Part shown: piece by piece, positions 49,675 through 58,774 of the stretch
Position numbering within the stretch: the stretch's first letter is position 1
Layout of the letters: each line of letters begins with the position of its first letter
Origin: Krasilnikoviella flava
Lineage (GTDB): Bacteria > Actinomycetota > Actinomycetes > Actinomycetales > Cellulomonadaceae
Reading direction: 5' to 3'
Length of the DNA: 64,000 bases
Assembly: GCF_900167525.1 (NCBI RefSeq)
Contig: NZ_FUZQ01000008.1
Location: 1 to 64,000, forward strand
Made by a program: the position numbers and the translations under genes
Notes under the pieces: model-generated
Databases searched by the model: none
What the model was told of the DNA's origin: nothing
The model's input: the letters and a program-made list of their open reading frames with translations, nothing else

Positions 49675-49680
49675 TAGGCT
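49675..49680 (+). promoter_or_regulatory. -10 box (TAGGCT) of a probable leaderless promoter
   Basis: TAGGCT, 7 bases, then the GTG of the small membrane protein gene; no ribosome binding site. Same layout as at 1061 and 29754. Confidence 0.4.
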
Positions 49681-49687
49681 GACGGCC

Positions 49688-49942
49688 GTGCGCAGACACC
49701 GCGGTCGCAGGATCCTCCGGGTGGTAGCTGTGCTGGCGGCGCTCTTCGCCGTCGCCGACGGCTTCCGTTGGGGGAACCGCTGGTACGTCTCGACGATGTT
49801 CGAGGACTCCTCGCCCGAGTACGCCCTCGAGATCATCGCCAAGGCCCACGACGCGCTGGTGCACGGGCTGCTCTGGCTCGTCGTCGCAGTCCTGGCCGCC
49901 GCCGTCGGGTGGCAGCTCCGGGTGGTGCGGCGGCCGGCATGA
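49688..49942 (+). CDS. Small hypothetical membrane protein
   Basis: 84 residues with two hydrophobic segments, RILRVVAVLAALFAVADGF and GLLWLVVAVLAAAVGW, and basic ends (MRRHRGRR, RVVRRPA). I do not recognise the family. The loop FRWGNRWYVSTMFEDSSPEY would face outside by the positive-inside rule. The GTG start fits a leaderless promoter. No functional link to neighbours is evident. Confidence 0.5.
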   Translation: MRRHRGRRILRVVAVLAALFAVADGFRWGNRWYVSTMFEDSSPEYALEIIAKAHDALVHGLLWLVVAVLAAAVGWQLRVVRRPA

Positions 49943-50006
49943 CCGGGTTCGACCGGATCGCGGGCGCGACCGTGATCCACGCCACCCCGCATGGCACGCT
50001 CGTGCG

Positions 50007-52298
50007 GTGACCGTCACCTCCGGCCGCGCCGACGCCGCCGCCACGATCGACCGCTCCCCTGCCGTCGACGCCCTCCTCCACCTGCGGGCGGACGGCGTCA
50101 GCGTGCTGATCGACGCCCGCGGCGGCGAGCTGCCCGCCGTCGTGCACTGGGGCGACGACCTCGGCCCGCTGACCGCCGACGACGCGGCCGCCGTCGCCCT
50201 CGCCGCGGCGGCGCCGCTCGCCAACAGCGCCCCGGACGAGCCGGTGCGGCTCGCGCTGGTGCCGGAGCCGCGCACGGGCTGGCTCGGCCGCCCGGGGATC
50301 GTCGGCGAGCGCGACGGCGACGCCTGGTCGCCGCGCTTCACCACGACGGTCGCGACGCTCTGCGGCGGCACCCTGCCCCGCGGCCTCACCGAGGCCGGGG
50401 CCGGGGCGCTGCGCGTCGAGGCCCAGGACGAGGTCGCGGGCCTCACGCTGGTGCTCGACGTCGAGCTCACCCCCGACGGCGTGCTGCGCGCCCGCGCCAC
50501 GCTCCGCAACGACGGGGCCCCGTACCGGCTGCACGAGCTCGCCGTCGTGCTCCCGGTGCCGCCGCGGGCGCGCGAGGTCCTCGACCTCACGGGCCGGTGG
50601 GGCAAGGAGCGGGTGCCGCAGCGGCGCGACCTCGCGGTCGGCACGCACCTGCGCGAGGGCCGCCGCGGCCGCACGGGCTTCGAGGCGCCCACGGTGCTGA
50701 CGGTGGGCGTGCCCGGCTTCGGCTTCGGGCACGGCGAGGTGTGGGGCCTGCACGTGGGCTGGTCGGGCAACCACCGGCACTGGGCGGAGCGGCTGCCCAC
50801 CGGCGAGCAGGTGCTGGGCGGCAGCGAGCTGCTGCTGCCCGGCGAGGTGACGCTCGCGACCGGCGCGGAGTACGAGACCCCCTGGGTGTACGGCGTGCAC
50901 GGCCACGGCCTGGACGCGCAGGCCGCGCGCCTGCACCGGATGCTGCGCCGTCGCACGGGGCACCCGCGCGACCCGCGCCCGGTGACGCTCAACGTCTGGG
51001 AGGCCGTCTACTTCGACCACGACCTGGAGCGCCTCACGGCGCTGGCCGACGCCGCCGCCGACCTGGGCGTGGAGCGCTACGTGCTCGACGACGGCTGGTT
51101 CCGCGGGCGGCGAGACGACACGCGGGGGCTGGGCGACTGGTTCGTCGACGAGGACGTCTGGCCGGACGGGCTGGACCCGATCGCGGACCACGTGCACGGC
51201 CTCGGCATGCAGTTCGGGCTGTGGTTCGAGCCCGAGATGGTCAACCTCGACTCCGACCTGGCCCGGGCCCACCCGGAGTGGGTCATGGGCGCCGGCGGCC
51301 GCGTGCCGGTGCCGTCGCGGCACCAGCACGTGCTCGACCTGTCGGACCCCGACGCCGCCGCGTACGTGCTGGAGCGGATGAGCACGCTGATCGGCCGCCA
51401 CGGCGTGGACTACGTGAAGTGGGACCACAACCGCGACCTCGTGGACCCCGGTTCCGGTCGGGAGGGGCGGCCCGTCGTGCACGCCCAGACGCTCGCCGCC
51501 TACGGGATCATGGCCGAGCTGCGGCGGCGGCACCCCGGGCTGGAGATCGAGTCCTGCTCGTCGGGCGGAGGCCGCGTCGACCTGGGCGTCGCCGAGCACA
51601 CGCAGCGCGTGTGGGTGTCGGACTGCACCGACCCGCTGGAGCGGCAGCAGATGCAGCCGTGGACGGCGCAGCTGCTGCCGCTGGAGTACCTGGGCGCGCA
51701 CGTCGCGGCGGACGTCAGCCACCAGACCCGCCGCGCGCACTCCCTCGCGTTCCGGGCGGCGACGGCGCTGTTCGGCCACTTCGGGATCGAGTGGGACCTC
51801 ACGCGCTCGACGCCCGAGCAGCTCGCCGACCTGCGCGGCTGGATCGAGCTGTACAAGGCGGAGCGCGGGCTGCTGCACACGGGCACGCTCGTGCGCCAGG
51901 ACCTGCCCGCGGGCGACGGCCTGCAGGTGTGGGGCGTGGTCGCGGCGGACCGTTCCGCCGCCCTGTTCCAGCTCGCGACCCTGTCCCGGCCCTCCGTCGC
52001 ACCGCTCGGCCGCTTCACCCTGCGCGGCCTGGACCCGGAGCGCCGGTACCGCGTCACTCCCCTGCCGCTGAGCCGCGAGGCGTTCGGTGTCTGGAACGCG
52101 CCACCCTGGTTCGGGCTGCCGTCCGCCGACGGCGCGGTCGCCTCCGACGGCGTCTCGCCGCAGCCCCGGCCCGCGCAGCCCGGCGACGTCCCCCGCGGCA
52201 CCGTGCTGACCGGGCGCACGCTCGCCGTCGCCGGGCTGCAGGCTCCCGAGTCCGCGCCCGAGACGTCCCTGGTGCTGCGCGTGGAGGCGGTGGACTGA
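50007..52298 (+). CDS. GH36 alpha-galactosidase
   Basis: 763 residues, full length for GH36. N-terminal beta-supersandwich (to about 300), catalytic barrel with RYVLDDGWFRGRRDDTRGLG, the nucleophile D473 in VDYVKWDHNRD, ESCSSGGGRVDLG, and acid/base D539 in WVSDCTDPLER, then a C-terminal beta domain. Hydrolyses alpha-galactosides (raffinose type or galactose side chains). No signal peptide. GTG start lacks a ribosome site; CACGCT 6 bases upstream may be a poor leaderless -10. Convergent with the DUF2264 gene, 20 bases apart. It may serve the neighbouring glycan locus. Confidence 0.93.
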   Translation: MTVTSGRADAAATIDRSPAVDALLHLRADGVSVLIDARGGELPAVVHWGDDLGPLTADDAAAVALAAAAPLANSAPDEPVRLALVPEPRTGWLGRPGIVGERDGDAWSPRFTTTVATLCGGTLPRGLTEAGAGALRVEAQDEVAGLTLVLDVELTPDGVLRARATLRNDGAPYRLHELAVVLPVPPRAREVLDLTGRWGKERVPQRRDLAVGTHLREGRRGRTGFEAPTVLTVGVPGFGFGHGEVWGLHVGWSGNHRHWAERLPTGEQVLGGSELLLPGEVTLATGAEYETPWVYGVHGHGLDAQAARLHRMLRRRTGHPRDPRPVTLNVWEAVYFDHDLERLTALADAAADLGVERYVLDDGWFRGRRDDTRGLGDWFVDEDVWPDGLDPIADHVHGLGMQFGLWFEPEMVNLDSDLARAHPEWVMGAGGRVPVPSRHQHVLDLSDPDAAAYVLERMSTLIGRHGVDYVKWDHNRDLVDPGSGREGRPVVHAQTLAAYGIMAELRRRHPGLEIESCSSGGGRVDLGVAEHTQRVWVSDCTDPLERQQMQPWTAQLLPLEYLGAHVAADVSHQTRRAHSLAFRAATALFGHFGIEWDLTRSTPEQLADLRGWIELYKAERGLLHTGTLVRQDLPAGDGLQVWGVVAADRSAALFQLATLSRPSVAPLGRFTLRGLDPERRYRVTPLPLSREAFGVWNAPPWFGLPSADGAVASDGVSPQPRPAQPGDVPRGTVLTGRTLAVAGLQAPESAPETSLVLRVEAVD

Positions 52299-52318
52299 AC
52301 CCCCACCGGTGACCGGCG

Positions 52319-54358
52319 TCAGCGGCCGTCGACGACCACCTCGTCGACGGCACCGTCCGCCCAGGCCGCGCGCGCGACGCCGGGGACCGGGAACGTGACC
52401 TCGGGGGCGTCGGCGGGCGCCTCCCCCGCGAGCGCCACGGCCGCCGCGTACCAGCGGCCGGGCTCCGGTGCGCCGTCGGTCGCGAGCCAGGGCACGCAGG
52501 TGGTACCGGCCAACGGCGTGACGCCGACGAGCTGCTCGACGCCCGCGCGCGCGAACGCGCCCCGCCCGTCGGCGGTGCGCAGCACGGAGGCGAGCGGGGT
52601 CTCGACAGGCTCGACCGGCGAGGCAGGCTCGACGAGCGGGGCGGGTGCGACGACCGCGTGGGCGGCGCCGTCGCCGGCCGCGGCGTCGACGACGTCTCCG
52701 GTCACGGGCCACCCCCCGACCCGCAGCCCGGCCGGCACGACGTCGTCGCCGAGGCCTGGCGCGACCCGCACGAGCCGCACCTCCCACGCCCCGCGCAGCA
52801 GGCTCACGGCCTCCAGCCACGGCCCGAGGCGCGGGCTGCCGGAGGCGTCCGGGTAGCCGGAGCCGTGGTCGGGCGCGGAGGGGTCGGGCTCCACCCAGTG
52901 CGACCGCCAGCGCGAGCTCCCGACCGACGTGCCACCGTCGAGCAGGCTCACGTGGCCGTCCTCGAACCCGGTGCGGTGGCTGGGCTCCCCGGCGCCGTCG
53001 AGCAGCACCACGGACTGGTCGAGCGGCCGGTGCCGCAGGTCCCCGGCCACGACGGGCCACGTCGCGGTGGAGTAGCCGAGGCGGGAGTAGAGCGGGCCGT
53101 CGCTCAGCCCGGAGCCGGGGCGCGAGTGGTCGGTGCCGTGGTTGAGCACGCGGACCAGGCCGTCGGCGCGCGTGCCGCTCACCTGCCAGCCGGCCTGGCC
53201 GACGACGAACGACGTGTCGCGGACCTCGACGGGCAGCGGCTCCTCGACCGCCGTCCACGCGGGGTGCTCGGGCGGCAGCACGAGGCCCAGCAGCCCCTTG
53301 GACGCCCAGTACGGCGACCCCGGGCCGGAGTACCGCTGCGCCAGCGGCCGCCACGACCCGTACCAGCCGAGCGTGAGCAGCCCGTCGTCGTCGGGGGCGC
53401 CGCGCTCCACGAAGTGCTTGACGACGCCCGACGCCGCCCGGCGCAGCAGGCCGGGGGACCCGGCGTCGGCCATCGCGCCGACCCAGAACGGGGCTGCCGC
53501 CGCGAACCGGTAGGTGAGCGAGCGGCCCTGCACCAGGGGCCCGCCGTCGCCGCCGACCAGCCCGAGCGCGTCGGGGAGGAACAGCTCCAGGCGCTCGTGC
53601 GCCGTCGCGGCCGCGGCGTCCGCCTCCGCGCGGCCGGCCGCCATCCGTGCCCACAGCACCGGGTACAGGTGCATGGCCCAGCCGACGTAGTGGTCGTAGG
53701 AGCGCTCGTCGCCGTCGGCGTACCACCCGTCGCCGCGGTAGAACCCGTCCAGCGTCGCGACCTCCTCGCGGACGCCGGACAGGTCGTCCAGCGCCCCCAC
53801 GGAGTGCAGGAACTCCCGGACGACGACGCGGAACCACAGCCAGTTGATCGGCGGGTAGAAGGTGTCGAGGCCGTCGGACAGGTAGTCGACCACGCGCTCC
53901 TGGACCGCCGGGTCGAGCCGCTCCCACAGCCACGGGCGGGTGAGGTGCAGGCCCAGCGCGACCGACGCCGCCTCGACCTTCGCCTGGCCGTGCTCGTGCA
54001 GGCGCGGCCACGCCTCGGCCGACTCCGGGTCGGTCCCGGCGGCGAGCCCCTCGGCGTAGCGCTCCAGGAACCCGTGCGGGTCCTGGCCGCGGGAGCCCGC
54101 GACCCGGAACGCGGCAGTGAGGAACGTGCGCGCGAACCCCTCGAGGGCGTCGATGCGCGCGCCGTAGCCGCCGGTCTCCCCGGGCAAGGCGATCCCCGCG
54201 TGCGCGGGCGACGCCCAGCGGCGGGCGGAGAGCAGCAGGTGGTCGGCCAGGGCCTCCCAGTGCGCCCGCGTCCAGCCGGTGTGCGGGGACAGGACGTGGT
54301 CGTCGAGGTCGCGCAGGCGCGCGGCGAAGCCGGTGGGTCGGGTGGCGGGGGCGGTCAT
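52319..54358 (-). CDS. DUF2264 domain protein (glycan-locus associated)
   Basis: 679 residues. The N-terminal two-thirds matches DUF2264, an (alpha/alpha)-barrel-type domain often found with polysaccharide lyases and unsaturated-glucuronyl hydrolases: INWLWFRVVVREFLHSVGAL, FYRGDGWYADGDERSYDHYV, YVGWAMHLYPVLWARM, GRSLTYRFAAAAPFWVGAMA, LLTLGWYGSWRPLAQRYSGP, GSPYWASKGLLGLVLP. The C-terminal part is beta-rich. A linker near residues 560-585 (APLVEPASPVEPVETPLAS) comes from the dispersed palindromic repeat. No signal peptide. The ATG overlaps the regulator stop (ATGA), so it is co-expressed with it. Enzymatic role unproven; hydrolase of uronate-containing oligosaccharides is an inference from family context. 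Confidence 0.8.
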   Translation of the reverse strand: MTAPATRPTGFAARLRDLDDHVLSPHTGWTRAHWEALADHLLLSARRWASPAHAGIALPGETGGYGARIDALEGFARTFLTAAFRVAGSRGQDPHGFLERYAEGLAAGTDPESAEAWPRLHEHGQAKVEAASVALGLHLTRPWLWERLDPAVQERVVDYLSDGLDTFYPPINWLWFRVVVREFLHSVGALDDLSGVREEVATLDGFYRGDGWYADGDERSYDHYVGWAMHLYPVLWARMAAGRAEADAAAATAHERLELFLPDALGLVGGDGGPLVQGRSLTYRFAAAAPFWVGAMADAGSPGLLRRAASGVVKHFVERGAPDDDGLLTLGWYGSWRPLAQRYSGPGSPYWASKGLLGLVLPPEHPAWTAVEEPLPVEVRDTSFVVGQAGWQVSGTRADGLVRVLNHGTDHSRPGSGLSDGPLYSRLGYSTATWPVVAGDLRHRPLDQSVVLLDGAGEPSHRTGFEDGHVSLLDGGTSVGSSRWRSHWVEPDPSAPDHGSGYPDASGSPRLGPWLEAVSLLRGAWEVRLVRVAPGLGDDVVPAGLRVGGWPVTGDVVDAAAGDGAAHAVVAPAPLVEPASPVEPVETPLASVLRTADGRGAFARAGVEQLVGVTPLAGTTCVPWLATDGAPEPGRWYAAAVALAGEAPADAPEVTFPVPGVARAAWADGAVDEVVVDGR
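52599..52638. repeat. Dispersed palindromic repeat, copy 5 (DUF2264 gene)
   Basis: GGTCTCGACAGGCTCGACC (52599-52617) is an intact arm, followed by a partial second piece GCAGGCTCGACGAGC (52624-52638). On the coding strand it reads LVEPASPVEPVET, in frame, inside a variable region of the protein. Confidence 0.75.
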
Positions 54359-55587
54359 GCGGGCACCTCTCGGACGGGCTCGGACGTCGGGCGGGCGATG
54401 GCAGGCGGAGGGGCGGTGGACGCGCGGGCGACGAGCTCGGGCAGCAGGCGCACGCGCTGGGCGGGGAAGCGGGCGGGGATCGACGACGCGACCGGCGAGC
54501 GGTGCGCGACGGCGCGCAGGCACGCGTCGATCGCGGCGAACCCCAGCGCGTGCTTGGGCGGGGCGACGGCGGTGAGCGGCAGCTCGCCCAGGCTGGCGAC
54601 CTCGTCGTCGTACGCGACGATGCTGAGGTCGCCGGGGATGTCGAGGCCCCGGGCCAGGGCCGCCTGCGCGAGCTGCAGCGCGAGCTGGTCCGGGTGCACG
54701 AGCACCGCCGTCACGCCGGCGTCGAGCACCTCGTCGAGGTAGCGCCGCACGGCGGCCGCCGGGTCGGCCGGCGACCGGTCGGGCCGGCCTGCCGTGAACC
54801 TCGGCGTCACGACCCCGGCCCCCCGACGCCCGACGGCCTCGGTGAAGCCGTCCCGCACCTCGACGGCGTGCGGGTTCTCGGACGTCCACACCGCCAGGCG
54901 CTCGTGGCCGAGGTCGAGCAGGTGGTCGGCGGCGAGCCCGGCGCCGTGCAGGTGGTCGGACCGGACCGAGTCGATCACCTGCCCGCGGGTGCGCAGGTCC
55001 CACCCGCGCTCGACGACGGTCACCGGCACCGGCGACTCGTCGAGCGCCTGGCGCAGGGCGCGTTCCCCGACCCCCTGGGTGGCCGGGGTGATGAGGATGC
55101 CGTCGAGGCCGAGCCCCACCATGCGCCGGAAAAGGCGCAGCTCCTCGTCCTCGTCGTACTCCGAGACGGCCAGCACCAGGCGCACCCCGGCGAGCCGGGC
55201 CGCGTCCTTCGCGCCCTCGATGACGCCGCGGTAGTAGTACGAGGCAGTCGGCGCGATCATCCCGATCGTCGCGACGGGAGCGGCGTCCGCGGCGGCGCGC
55301 GGCCCGATGCCGAAGGTCGCGGCGAGCCGGGTCACGGCCCGCGCATCCCCGTCGGGCAGGGGCGCCCCGTGCAGCGCCCGGGCGCCGCCGTGCACGCGGG
55401 CGAGCCGGCCCTCCCGCTCGAGCTCGCGCAGGTCCCGGCGCAGCGTCACCGGCGCGGCCCCGATCCGCCCGGAGAACTCCGCCACGCTGAGCGTGCCGCG
55501 CAGGCGCAGCTCGCGCAGCACGGCGTCCTTGCGTTCCGCAGCGATCACGGCACTCTCCCTCGAGCGGTCGTAGCGTTCGGCGGTCAT
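54355..55587 (-). CDS. Hybrid regulator: DeoR-type HTH with LacI-type sugar sensor
   Basis: 410 residues. Residues about 15-70 are a DeoR-type winged helix (ERKDAVLRELRLRGTLSVAE, PVTLRRDLRELEREGRLARV then HGGA). Residues about 100-385 are a periplasmic-binding-protein-like sensor as in LacI/GalR (TIGMIAPTASYYYRGVIEGA, GLGLDGILITPA, HLLDLGHERLAVWTSENPHA, GDLSIVAYDDEVASLGELPL). Classical LacI HTH and the DeoR sugar-phosphate domain are both absent. Divergent from the heparinase-like gene and coupled to DUF2264, it is the likely sugar-responsive controller of this locus. Confidence 0.87.
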   Translation of the reverse strand: MTAERYDRSRESAVIAAERKDAVLRELRLRGTLSVAEFSGRIGAAPVTLRRDLRELEREGRLARVHGGARALHGAPLPDGDARAVTRLAATFGIGPRAAADAAPVATIGMIAPTASYYYRGVIEGAKDAARLAGVRLVLAVSEYDEDEELRLFRRMVGLGLDGILITPATQGVGERALRQALDESPVPVTVVERGWDLRTRGQVIDSVRSDHLHGAGLAADHLLDLGHERLAVWTSENPHAVEVRDGFTEAVGRRGAGVVTPRFTAGRPDRSPADPAAAVRRYLDEVLDAGVTAVLVHPDQLALQLAQAALARGLDIPGDLSIVAYDDEVASLGELPLTAVAPPKHALGFAAIDACLRAVAHRSPVASSIPARFPAQRVRLLPELVARASTAPPPAIARPTSEPVREVPA

Positions 55588-55712
55588 TCGACCACAGCCC
55601 GATCGCCATGGGCGGGCCGGCCGCGGAATCTCGCGCCTGACGCCGGATCACTTCTGACCGTTTGGCCGCCGTGCGATCCCCGTGGGCGCCGTCGTGCGGC
55701 AGGGTCGCCCTC
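55588..55712. promoter_or_regulatory. Divergent control region of regulator and heparinase-like gene
   Basis: 125 bases between the two starts; the least GC-rich part is around 55650-55665 (CACTTCTGACCGTTTGG). No convincing palindrome or -35/-10 pair was found. Confidence 0.35.
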
Positions 55713-57716
55713 ATGCCACACCCGTCGACGACGACGTCCACCCCCGCCAGCGCGTCCCTGCGCGAGGCGCTCGACCGCGCCGGGGCGCCCGCCCCGCGGG
55801 CGCTGTCGGCCCGCGCGGCGGACCCGGGCGCGCCGTCGGCCGGCTGGTTCGACCCCGCGCGCGTCCCCGCCGGGCTGCTCGCCGACCTGCGCGCCGAGGC
55901 GGACGCCGCGCGCAGCGCGCCGTGGCCCGCGCCGACCACCGCGGCGTGGCGCGCCTTCCAGGAGTCCGGTGACCGGCAGGCGTACGAGCGCCCGTACTTC
56001 GCGCGCCGCCGTCTGCTCACGGCGATCGCGCTGGGCCTCGCGGCCGACGACGACCCCGGTCGCGACGACGGCCTCGCCGCCCGCGTGGCCTCGGTCCTCG
56101 ACGAGCCCACGTGGTGCGTGCCCGCGCACGACTCCGGACCCCCGCTGGGGGTGCGCGAGCTGCCCGACCCGGCCGCCCCCGTCCTCGACCTCTTCCAGGC
56201 GCAGACCGGCGCCACCCTCACCGCCCTCCTGCGCCTGCTGCCGCGGTGGGCCTCCGCCCACCCCGACCTCGCGAGCCGGGTGCGCGCCGGGATCCGCACA
56301 CGCGTGCTGGACCCGTTCCGCACCGAGGCCCGGTCGTACCGCTGGTTCGCGCTGCCCTCGAACTGGAACCCGTGGATCGTCTCGAACGTGCTGCTGTGCG
56401 CGGGCGCGGTGCTCACCGGCCCGGAGCCGTCCGACGCCGCGAGCCCGGACGACGACACCGACCTCGCCGCCGTCGTCGACCTCGCCGTCGAGAGCCTCGA
56501 CGCGTACCTCGGAGGCGTGCCGCAGGACGGCGGCTGCGACGAGGGCGTCGCCTACTGGTGGCAGTCCGCGGCGCGCGCCTTCGAGGCGGTGGAGCTGCTC
56601 GCCGCGCTCGTGCCCGAGGCGGCCGACGACCTGCTGGCGCACCCGGTCCTCGCCGCGCTGGCGCGCTACCCGCGCGTCGTGCACCTCGGCGGTCCGTGGA
56701 GCGCGAACTTCGGCGACGGCGCCGCGCGGGCGCCGCGGCCCGGCTCCGGCCTCGTGCGCGACGCGTCGCCCGGCGGGCTGTTCGCGCGGTACGCGCGCCG
56801 CACGGGCCAGCCGGACCTCGAGCGCTTCGCCCGCCGGCGCCGCGGCGACGGGACGCCGCTGGAACGGCCCACCGACCTGGCTCGCGCCGTCGCGGTGCTC
56901 GGCGACGTCGCCTGGCTGGAGGCTCCCGACGCCCCCGGCGACGACCGCCCGCCCGTCGAGTACCTGCCCACCCTGGAGCTGCTCAGCGCGACCGCCCGGC
57001 CCGACGGCCACGAGGTGCGGCTCGTCGCGCGGGGCGGCCACGACGACGACCCGCACAACCACCTCGACGTCGGGTCCTTCGTGCTGGCGCTCGACGGCGA
57101 GCCCGTCGTGGTCGACGTGGGCGTCGGCACCTACACGAAGGACACCTTCAGCGACCGCCGCTACGAGACGTGGTGGACGACGTCGTCGTTCCACGCCGTG
57201 CCGCAGGTCGACGGCACCGAGCAGGGCGTCGGGCGCCGGTTCGCCGCGCGCACCGGCCTCGTCGCCCCCGACCCGGCGGACGCCGCCGGCCCCTCCCCGG
57301 CCACCGTCGCCGCGCTGCGCCTGGACCTGAGCGACGTCTACCCGGTACTGGCGGAGCTCGCCCCCGGCCGCGAGGGCTCGCTGGTGCGCGAGCTGCGGCT
57401 CGGGTCCGACGGCGCCCTCGACGTGACGGACGCCTGGGCGCTCGACGCGCCGCCCCGCGACGTGCGCACCCACCTCCTGCTCCGCACGGAGCCCGTGCGC
57501 TGCGCGGACGGGCGGCTCGAGCTGCGGGCGACCGCCGAGGGGCCCACCCTGCTGCTCGACGTCGCCGGCACCGCCGACGCCGCCTGGCACGCCGTCGAGC
57601 TCGACGACCCGCTGCTCGTCGCCGTGTGGGGCGACCGGCTGTGGCGCCTCGCGCTCGTGGCGTCCGGGCCCGCCGCCTCCGGCCGGATCCGCGCCCGTCT
57701 GACCCCGTCCCGCTGA
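55713..57716 (+). CDS. Heparinase II/III family protein
   Basis: 667 residues: an (alpha/alpha) toroid domain (to about 400) with YRWFALPSNWNPWIVSNVLL and QDGGCDEGVAYWWQSAARAF, then an antiparallel beta-sandwich domain with GGHDDDPHNHLDVGSFVLAL, DGEPVVVDVGVGTYTKDTFS and YETWWTTSSFHAVPQVDGTE. This is the layout of heparinase II/III-type polysaccharide lyases (PL12/15/17/21-like), which cleave uronic-acid-containing glycans by beta-elimination. The catalytic Tyr/His cannot be fixed without alignment. No signal peptide is visible (starts PHPSTTTSTPASAS), so it should act on imported oligosaccharides. Start at 55713 with a weak AGGG site. Confidence 0.82.
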   Translation: MPHPSTTTSTPASASLREALDRAGAPAPRALSARAADPGAPSAGWFDPARVPAGLLADLRAEADAARSAPWPAPTTAAWRAFQESGDRQAYERPYFARRRLLTAIALGLAADDDPGRDDGLAARVASVLDEPTWCVPAHDSGPPLGVRELPDPAAPVLDLFQAQTGATLTALLRLLPRWASAHPDLASRVRAGIRTRVLDPFRTEARSYRWFALPSNWNPWIVSNVLLCAGAVLTGPEPSDAASPDDDTDLAAVVDLAVESLDAYLGGVPQDGGCDEGVAYWWQSAARAFEAVELLAALVPEAADDLLAHPVLAALARYPRVVHLGGPWSANFGDGAARAPRPGSGLVRDASPGGLFARYARRTGQPDLERFARRRRGDGTPLERPTDLARAVAVLGDVAWLEAPDAPGDDRPPVEYLPTLELLSATARPDGHEVRLVARGGHDDDPHNHLDVGSFVLALDGEPVVVDVGVGTYTKDTFSDRRYETWWTTSSFHAVPQVDGTEQGVGRRFAARTGLVAPDPADAAGPSPATVAALRLDLSDVYPVLAELAPGREGSLVRELRLGSDGALDVTDAWALDAPPRDVRTHLLLRTEPVRCADGRLELRATAEGPTLLLDVAGTADAAWHAVELDDPLLVAVWGDRLWRLALVASGPAASGRIRARLTPSR

Positions 57717-57765
57717 CCCCGAGCCACCGCCCCGACACACTGCCCCGACACAAGGAGCCCTCACG

Positions 57766-58758
57766 ATGCCCCACCCCACCGCGCCCACGACGATCCTCAC
57801 CGCCGTCGGCGACCCGTGGGCGCGGTCGGTCCTCGACCCCGCCGTCCGCGACCGGCTGGCCGCGCACGGCGTGGTGACCGACCTCGCCACCGCCGACGAC
57901 GACGCCCTCGCCTCGGCGCGGGTGCTCGTCACCGGATGGGGCGCCCCCACCCTGGACGCGGCGCTCCTCGACCGGCTGCCGCGCATGGAGCTGGTCGCGC
58001 ACGCGGCCGGCTCCGTGCAGGGCCTGGTGACGCCCGGGGTGTGGGCGCGCGGGATCCGCGTCACGTCGGCGGCGCACGCCAACGCGCGTGCCGTCGCGGA
58101 CTTCACGGTCTCGATGGTGCACCTGGCGGTGAAGAACGTGCTGCGGCTCGGCCTCACGGCGGCCCGCACGCACACGGTGCCCGGGCGCGACGGCATCCGC
58201 GGCCTCGACGGCAGCGTGGTGGGCCTGGTCGGGTTCGGGCTCATCGCCCGCCTCGTGGCCGAGACCCTGCGCCCGCTGGACGTGCGGGTGCTCGCCCACG
58301 ACCCGTACTACGACGCCGCCGAGGCCCGCCGGGCCGGCGTCGAGCTGGTCGGCCTGGCCGACGTGCTGACCGCGAGCGACGTCGTCTCCGTGCACGCCCC
58401 GCTCACGGACGGCACGCGCGGCATGCTCGGCGCCGCCGAGCTCGGGCGGCTCGCGCCGTCCGCCACCCTGGTCAACACCGCCCGTGGCGGGCTGCTCGAC
58501 CACGACGCGCTCGCCCGGACGCTCGCGGCCCGGGACGACCTCTTCGCCGTCCTCGACGTCACCGACCCCGAGCCGCTGCCGGCCGGGCACCCGTTGCTCG
58601 CTCTCGACAACGTCTTCCTCACCCCGCACGTCGCCGGCTCGCTCGGCACCGAGGAGGCCCGCCTGGGCCGCGCCGCCGCCGAGGAGGTCGACCGCTGGGC
58701 GGCGGGCGAGCCGCTGCGCCACGAGACGCGCCCCGAACAGCTGCCGTTCACCGCCTGA
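57766..58758 (+). CDS. D-isomer-specific 2-hydroxyacid dehydrogenase
   Basis: 330 residues. Substrate-binding halves flank a Rossmann domain with GSVVGLVGFGLIARLVAETL and the HDPYY acidic turn after beta2. Catalytic arginine in VNTARGGLLDHDAL, glutamate region VTDPEPLPAGHPL and histidine in FLTPHVAGSLG. Such enzymes oxidise or reduce 2-hydroxy acids (phosphoglycerate, glyoxylate, 2-keto sugar acids). The GFGLIA glycine motif has Leu-Ile where most relatives have Gly-x-Gly-x-x-Gly, worth noting for cofactor binding. AAGGAG is upstream. Co-directional with the heparinase-like gene, so a step in sugar-acid metabolism is plausible. Confidence 0.87.
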   Translation: MPHPTAPTTILTAVGDPWARSVLDPAVRDRLAAHGVVTDLATADDDALASARVLVTGWGAPTLDAALLDRLPRMELVAHAAGSVQGLVTPGVWARGIRVTSAAHANARAVADFTVSMVHLAVKNVLRLGLTAARTHTVPGRDGIRGLDGSVVGLVGFGLIARLVAETLRPLDVRVLAHDPYYDAAEARRAGVELVGLADVLTASDVVSVHAPLTDGTRGMLGAAELGRLAPSATLVNTARGGLLDHDALARTLAARDDLFAVLDVTDPEPLPAGHPLLALDNVFLTPHVAGSLGTEEARLGRAAAEEVDRWAAGEPLRHETRPEQLPFTA

Positions 58759-58774
58759 GCGCCCACCGCCCAGG

